64,000 bases of DNA from Zingiber officinale (taxonomy: Eukaryota; Streptophyta; Magnoliopsida; Zingiberales; Zingiberaceae): NCBI RefSeq assembly GCF_018446385.1, contig NC_055998.1:19151173-19215172 (forward strand), written 5' to 3'. The notes under the pieces were generated by a model. The model had not been told where the DNA came from, made no database searches, and was given only the letters and a program-made list of their open reading frames with translations. Positions 58,591-64,000 of this stretch are shown here, piece after piece. Position numbers and translations under genes: made by a program. Within the stretch, counting starts at the first letter, position 1. Each line of letters opens with the position of its first letter.

Positions 58591-59702
58591 TGACTAAACA
58601 AGTCTGAAACACACTCCAAAAGATGGTTAGACTGGCGGTGGGATGGATCTCAAGTTCACTTCAACGCTCAAGTTAGAGTTTGCTTGAGGTGATACGTGAG
58701 AAAAAGGAGAGAACCTGGTCCAGAGTTTCGAAAGATGGAATCCCCTTGTCATTACCTTTGTGAGTCTCTATATAGTTGTCAGGAGGGCACCTCCTCTCTG
58801 CATATTTCCTTGTCGTTGATCTCATATGAGTCGATGAGGGAACTAGATTTGATCGTTGTTAGCTGCCCTTCCTTTCACGAAACGACATGTATTCGTAAGA
58901 GAGCATCTAGGAGACTGATTTTGACAATCTAGCAACTGTCTTTCCAGTCAACCAGCGCTACACGCCTTGGAATATCGCTCTGGAATATCGTTGAGAAATG
59001 ACCCTAATGATATGGGGGTTGCATTGCTCTTCACATACTTTAAGCAAACTACATGTGGATGTACAATGTAGACTAGATCTGAAGATGAGGAGACAAAGAG
59101 ATTAAGCTATTTTAGAATGGCCTTGAAAGCAAACGAAGTTGGGACTCGAGGTTAGGCCAGGGAAGGTGTAGGCGACTAAGGCTGAGCCAACTAGATGATG
59201 TCAGAATCTAGGACTGATATAGAGTCATGGAAAATTTCAACAGCTAAGGTCAAGCTAGGATAACGGGATCTGAGATTGAGATAGAATCATGGAGTATGCT
59301 GGTAGTTGAGGCCTAGCCAGGATATAGAGTCATGGAAGATGTCGGCAGCTGAGGTCGTGTTAGGATGTCGAAATCTGAGATTGAGACAGAATCATAAAGA
59401 ATGTCAGTAGCTGAGATTGAGCTATGATGTCGAGATTTGAGATTAAGACAAAATCATGAAGGATGGACAGTTAAGGCCGAACTAGAATATCAGGATATGA
59501 TACTGAGATGTTAAAGAACCATGGAAGATGTTAACGTTTGAAGCTGAGCCCGGATGCATGATCTGAAATTGAGATATTAAAAAATTATAAAGAATATCAA
59601 CAACTGAGGTCGAGTCAGAATACTAAGATAGAGATGGCCACATGGTTCAGATGGATCAGATCCAAATTCCCCATAAGACGAGTCTGGCTGCTCATGTTTC
59701 CG
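58591..59702 (-). mobile_element. 5' LTR of the Tat-like gypsy element
   Basis: Assigned by position next to the primer site and by similarity of 58710-59180 to the LTR remnant at 5540-5880. It ends in the minisatellite and a short unique stretch. Exact TG/CA borders are not clear. Confidence 0.55.
59207..59640. repeat. Minisatellite of about 62 bp, seven copies
   Basis: Degenerate head-to-tail units containing GATCTGAGATTGAGA, AGAATCATGGA and CAGCTGAGGTCGAGC-like parts. Located in the U3-side of the gypsy LTR. Confidence 0.8.
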
Positions 59703-60395
59703 CTTTATCTTTATCTTTATCTTGACCTTGAGTGACAAGTTAACATGACTCGTAATCCACGTGGCACGTGCAGGTTTTGTAGGGCGTCAGAAAACCGCCA
59801 TATCAATCTGAAATGGAGAGCAAGCTAGTACTGTGAGCCTCAAAGTCTGTTGGGCCTCGTAGGACAAGTCTTGAGGTATTTGGCAACAGATCGCAAGAAC
59901 TATATATATATCTCGAGTTCTGATGAACTGCGTGCACGCCAAGCAGTTCGTTCGATCATGACCACTGTCGGGTCAAATGGGTTATATGTCTCAGTCTTCT
60001 CTCTTTAATAGTCGACTCATGGCCACGCCGAACCTAATCCACACGCTAAAGTTCCTCGATCAGAAGAGTCCACAGCATTTGCCCTATCGATAATTGACAC
60101 GATACTTTGCTCCAAAACAAAATTAAAAAAAAAAAAAAAAAAAGATACTCGGACAAACGTCAGTGGGTCGACTTTCTAAACAGTGCAGCCGAATTGACTG
60201 ACTTGTGAGTCAGGTCTTTAAAACGATGAATATAAGTGGAAGGATCTCACTATTCAGTTGGAATAAAGTAATATTTAATAGTAGCTCGTGATCGAGACGT
60301 ATTTTAATCGCGCAATTTAGTTGGCAAGAATAATCCAGCGGAGCAGAGAACAGAATAGGATCGGGGTAGGAGTAGGATCGATCTCGACGGCCGCC
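59703..60395 (+). promoter_or_regulatory. Upstream region of the RING-H2 gene, with paired G-box/ABRE
   Basis: CACGTGGCACGTG at 59758-59770 holds two overlapping-type CACGTG cores about 630 bp upstream of the ATG. Such ACGT-core elements bind bZIP and bHLH factors and, when paired, often give ABA or light response. A TATATATATA run lies at 59901-59910 and a TATTTAATA nearer the gene at 60272. Which one acts as TATA box is unknown. A poly-A run sits at 60125-60143. Confidence 0.5.
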
Positions 60396-61058
60396 ATGTC
60401 CAATCGCGATAGCTCCGGCGGTGGGTGGTTCGTCTACGACGAGAGCAGCGACAGCTACGATCTCAACACGCGGATCCTCGCCACCGCCGTCATCTTCCTC
60501 GCGGTCGTCGTCCTCCTCGTGATCGTCCTCCACCTCTACGTCCGCCACGTGTTCTTCCGCCGCCGCCGCAATAACCTCGAGGCCTCGGCGGCCTCCGGCC
60601 GCCGCTTCCTCCGCTTCTACGTCACCGACCCCGCGCACGACGACCACGTCGCTGCTCCCGGGCTCGATCCCTCCGCCATCGCCGCGCTCCTGGCGCGCCC
60701 TTACCGGTCGACGGCGGGCGGCGACGGCGAGTGCGCCATTTGCTTGAGCACGGTGGAGGACGAGGAGATGGTGCGGGTGCTCCCGGGCTGCGGCCACCTG
60801 TTCCACGTTGGGTGCATCGACATGTGGCTGGGCTCGCACTGCACTTGCCCGGTGTGCCGGGTATCGGTGGAGCCCCCGTCGGCGACTGCCGCGGCGGAGG
60901 ACGGCTGCGAGGCGACTACTCCGGCGTCTCAGGAGGAGGCGACGTTGGCAGCGAAAGAATCAGAGTCGGCGTCGTCGTTCACGAGAATTCTCAGCTGGGA
61001 GAGGTCAACTGCGAGGAGGCCGCAAGGGCAAGGCATAGAAGACTTGGAGAGACAGTAA
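60396..61058 (+). CDS. ATL-type RING-H2 E3 ubiquitin ligase
   Basis: Single-exon, membrane-anchored ubiquitin ligase of 220 residues, typical of the ATL family. The ATG at 60396 sits in GCCGCCATGT, a strong context; an upstream in-frame ATG at 60321 would only add a Gln/Arg-rich extension. One membrane segment covers about residues 26-48 ([17 protein letters not shown]) followed by basic RRRR. The GLD motif is [11 protein letters not shown]. The RING-H2 spacing is C-x2-C-x15-C-x-H-x2-H-x2-C-x10-C-x2-C (CAICL to CPVCR), with the Trp of DMWL and the Pro before the last-but-one Cys that E2 binding needs. The C-terminal tail is acidic, then basic. The gene is strongly GC-rich. Substrate is unknown; ATL genes often act in stress or defence responses. 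Confidence 0.93.
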   Translation: MSNRDSSGGGWFVYDESSDSYDLNTRILATAVIFLAVVVLLVIVLHLYVRHVFFRRRRNNLEASAASGRRFLRFYVTDPAHDDHVAAPGLDPSAIAALLARPYRSTAGGDGECAICLSTVEDEEMVRVLPGCGHLFHVGCIDMWLGSHCTCPVCRVSVEPPSATAAAEDGCEATTPASQEEATLAAKESESASSFTRILSWERSTARRPQGQGIEDLERQ

Positions 61059-62990
61059 AACAGAAAGCTACTCATATAAATCAGGATTTTCACTGATCAC
61101 AATTATATACATATATATTTTTTCACCCTATTAAGAAATCGTACAATCATTTGTTTTGACAGATATATAATTTTCTTTCGTCTATTCGCCGGAATCCCTT
61201 GCATACATAATTCTTAACGATGTATTTTCCAGACCTCGCCGGCGATTCAACTTGCCTGACATAAAAAGAGAGGCCGTGGCCGTGTTTCAACTATCAACTG
61301 CCTGATAATGAGAGTTTGGTGGGAATTAGCAGACGAAGCACGCCAGTGCCTTTACTTTTTTAGGTTCACGTGGTTTGAATAATATAATTCAATTGATTTC
61401 CCTAAACTTCCTCAATTCTTTTCGCCTTCAATTATCTTTATATTAAATGCGAACTAAACGATATGTTGGGGCCCAACTCCTATCGTTCAAAGACATGTTG
61501 GGAGGATTAGTTAAAACATTTGCAGCGGAATTCAGTTAGTTTCTTTGTTCACGAAGTACTGAACACTCGAACAGAACTCTGAGTCTGAGTCAATCAGATC
61601 AGAGAACTTGCATTTGGACTAGTCTTGTCACATTATGTAAGGGCGGAGTCAGGTATTGCCCAACCCGGGCTTTGGCACGGGCCGTTCTTGAGAAAGAGGA
61701 GAGAGGGAAAATGGAAGAGGAGGAAGAAAAAAAGTTAATCAGATAGATTGTCAGTCCAGAGTTTGCATTTTCGATCAGTCCGGGATAAATCTGGTAGATC
61801 ATCTGGATCCACCATTGCATTTTTTCCTGATCTTTGTTTGCCCTCTTTAATGTTTTATTTGTCCGGACAAATTAATTAATCCACTGGTTGTTCACTAACT
61901 ACGATCTCCTGCTCGACAATAATTCTTTTGGTATTCTGTGCGCGCCTCTTGCTTTTATATCTGATGTGGATTAGTGGGTTATATTAGAAGCCTGTATCAA
62001 GAAGATGGTTAAATTGAGGAGGAGGTTAAAGTTAAGATAGAGCAATGGGATCATCCTCACTTGCCTATTCAAAATGGGTGGTTCCACCATTTGGCTCAGT
62101 TGTCTCGAGACGCAGGCCATCTCAAAATTCGCCAAGGTCCTAGATAATAATAATAATAATAAAAGTTCTTTAATATATTTTTAAATTTTTTGTTCAAATT
62201 TTTTATTTGAATTTGGGATTAGGAATGACAGGTTTAAAAAAATTTTGATTTATTTTTTTAAAAAATAAAATATTATTTTTATATAAAATTTAGTTTTTTC
62301 GCTAATATTTAGATAATTTTTTAAAAAATTGTTAAATTATTTAATCTTTTTTGAGACATTGTTGAACGCAAATAAAACTTTATTAATTTTAATTTTAATT
62401 TTAATTTTTTTTCTCTGATTCATGTTATTATCGAGGAAGAAAAAGAAAAAACAAGAAAGAAATATCATCAACGAGAGAGGAGAAAAGCTTTCTCTGAGAG
62501 TATTATCGGCGAGAGAGCATAAACTTATAGAATTACTGGTGAGAAAAGAAAAAAGATATTGACAAAAGCATAAATGTACAAAATTAATGATCAGAAAAGA
62601 AATAGGCACGAAGGTGAGAGAATAATTAAGATTTTTTAGAAATATTGAGAAGGAAAGAGTTTATTAGTTTTATAAGATATATAATTAAATAGAATAAAAT
62701 CTTGGCTAAGTGCAATTATTAGGAAATAAGATTAAATAAAATAAAATCTTAGCTAATTGTAATGATGAGGAAATAAGGATACGTGTAAGGTATAAATAAG
62801 AATAATGAATTAATTGATAAAATGCAATTAATGAGTTAGCATGATATTTATTAATGTGTATCATTAATTAATATTAATGACCCAATTTAATTTTTTAATA
62901 TATACTTAATTATTTAATCAATGGGTCCCAGTAATTTTAGGGCCCTAGGCATAGGCCTTAATGGCTTATGCCTTGAGTCGGGCTTGTTGA
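61059..62990. other. Downstream region of the RING gene, no gene seen
   Basis: 3' UTR of the RING gene, then AT-rich DNA. It contains an (AAT)n run at 62143-62160 and a TTTTAATTTTAATT tract near 62390. A stretch 61480-61830 has LTR-like or leader-like composition but no diagnostic motif. Confidence 0.5.
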
Positions 62991-63021
62991 GACGAGAGGC
63001 TCTTCCATTCCTCTAGGCCCC

Positions 63022-63340
63022 ACTGATCATACTCTCCTCTCAGTCCTATCATTCAGACTTTTCTCTTAGCCCTTCAGATTCGACGCTCCTCTTAACCTCG
63101 TTAATTCGACATTTAGCCAATTCGCCACTCCTCTTGACCCTGCCGATTAGACTCTCCTCTCGGTCTCACTAATCTAACGCTCCTCTGAGCTCTTCCAATC
63201 CAACACTCCTTTCGACCCCGTTGATCAAACTCTCCTCAAGGTCTTGTCAATCCAACACTCCTCTCGGCCTCACCAATTTGACATTCCTTTCGTCCCTATG
63301 CTCAATCCTGCCAACCAAACGTCCTATTCATCTCCACTTA
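63022..63340. repeat. 26-bp minisatellite, about eleven copies
   Basis: Units such as ACACTCCTCTCGGCCTCACC plus AATTTG repeat with a 26-bp period. One short unit lies near 63108. Copies are diverged. Confidence 0.85.
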
Positions 63341-64000
63341 GTCTTGTTAATCCAGCACTCCACTTAATAGGCCCAATCCATTAGCCCAGCGTTCTCAACA
63401 TCACATGAACAGACATAGCACATGGGATAATATGTGAGCTCACATAGCACATGAAATAGCACATGGATTGTCAACGTAGAGGAGTATGGTCAACATAGTG
63501 TGGCCCCACATGGTCTTTTATAGTACATAATATGAGTGACATGATCTTCTAATATGATGATGTGGCACTTTCCCTACTGGAACAGGACATGCTATTAATT
63601 AGTAAAGAGGTACCATTCCTTCTAGGATTTATAAAAGGAGTCTGCTCCCATAGACATAGATATGTGTGCACATAGACACTTACAAATCATCATATTTCCC
63701 TATCTACTGCTATTCTTCTCCTCCTCTCTCGTCGGAGATTAACTTGAGTATCAGAGTGGTTGAGTTTAGATACTTCTTCTGACCTCCATTCTAACTCTCT
63801 CTCTCTCTCTCAAATTTCACAGACATTCTTGGTGATCTGATTCTTTCTCTCTTCCCCTTGACATTCGGCTACTCCGTCAACATAAAAGATTACATCAGGT
63901 GACTCATTCATCAACGATGTCATATAGGAATAATATCATTTAATGCTTCTGGAATTCTTCAACGAAGATAAAGCAGACAGTTATGATCATGCTAGTTACA
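63341..64000 (+). mobile_element. Probable gypsy LTR 3' part and leader
   Basis: Contains TATAAAAGG near 63630, a CT-rich transcript start region and CTCTCGTCGGAGATTAACTTGAGT-like LTR end words near 63725-63750. A TATCAGAGTGGT phrase that could be a decayed primer site follows. With the minisatellite in its U3 it looks like an LTR entering from the right edge. The element is cut off by the window. Confidence 0.4.

Noticed and set aside
60210..60839. 209-codon open frame antisense to the RING gene
   Set aside because: Arises from GC-rich codon bias of the RING gene; the product is low-complexity Ala/Val/Glu-rich.
62337..62609. 90-codon frame on the minus strand downstream of the RING gene
   Set aside because: Low-complexity AT-rich tract including a poly-Phe run; not credible as a gene.

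Overview
The window is nuclear DNA of a flowering plant. The genes have GT-AG introns, and plant-type Ty1/copia, Ty3/gypsy, CACTA, PIF/Harbinger and hAT elements nest deeply between them. Strong GC bias in the cysteine protease and RING genes suggests a monocot; a Zingiberales-type genome is only a guess. Real host genes occupy less than a tenth of the window.

Host genes. The left edge (1-3340, + strand) holds the 3' exons of a TRF4/PAPD5-like non-canonical poly(A) polymerase. It converges on a complete two-exon SAG12-like papain-type cysteine protease (3706-4799, - strand). A single-exon ATL-type RING-H2 ubiquitin ligase (60396-61058, + strand) lies near the right edge, behind a promoter region with a double CACGTG element.

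Transposon nest. A PIF/Harbinger element (6977-13272, TSD TTA) has both of its genes open. It carries a copia solo LTR (11537-13207, TSD CTTAT). The 5455 bp to the right of that LTR (13208-18662) recur at 29860-35314 with equal length. Between the copies is a SIRE-like copia element (18663-29859) whose left LTR is truncated. The arrangement fits one tandem segmental duplication, with breakpoints inside the copia LTR and inside a gag gene. The duplicated unit contains gypsy LTR-like sequence, a 466-bp hAT MITE, the 3' end of a Tat-like gypsy element and the start of a gag-only copia element.

That gag-only element is complete on the right as a chain LTR-internal-LTR-internal-LTR (33356-52412) flanked by a single 5-bp TSD, GGTAA. 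Its second gag is split by a 7.16-kb non-autonomous CACTA element (40745-47907, TSD CCT). The CACTA carries fragments of three host genes (RMC1/Mic1-like, PAA1/HMA6-like copper ATPase, ribosomal protein L12), plus a SINE and a MITE. The interrupted gypsy element resumes at 52413. It is interrupted again by an array of long palindromes (53551-56060) and ends in a 5' LTR with a 62-bp minisatellite (to about 59700).

Most unusual signal. A short hairpin cassette with fixed geometry, 8-bp arm GATCGGTC, 4 variable bases, 8-bp arm GACCGATC, occurs in clusters of about 4 to 9 at five sites. One site is in the Harbinger element, three are in copia LTRs, and one is in the copia internal region. The sharing across unrelated element classes suggests a mobile or selectively copied palindrome.
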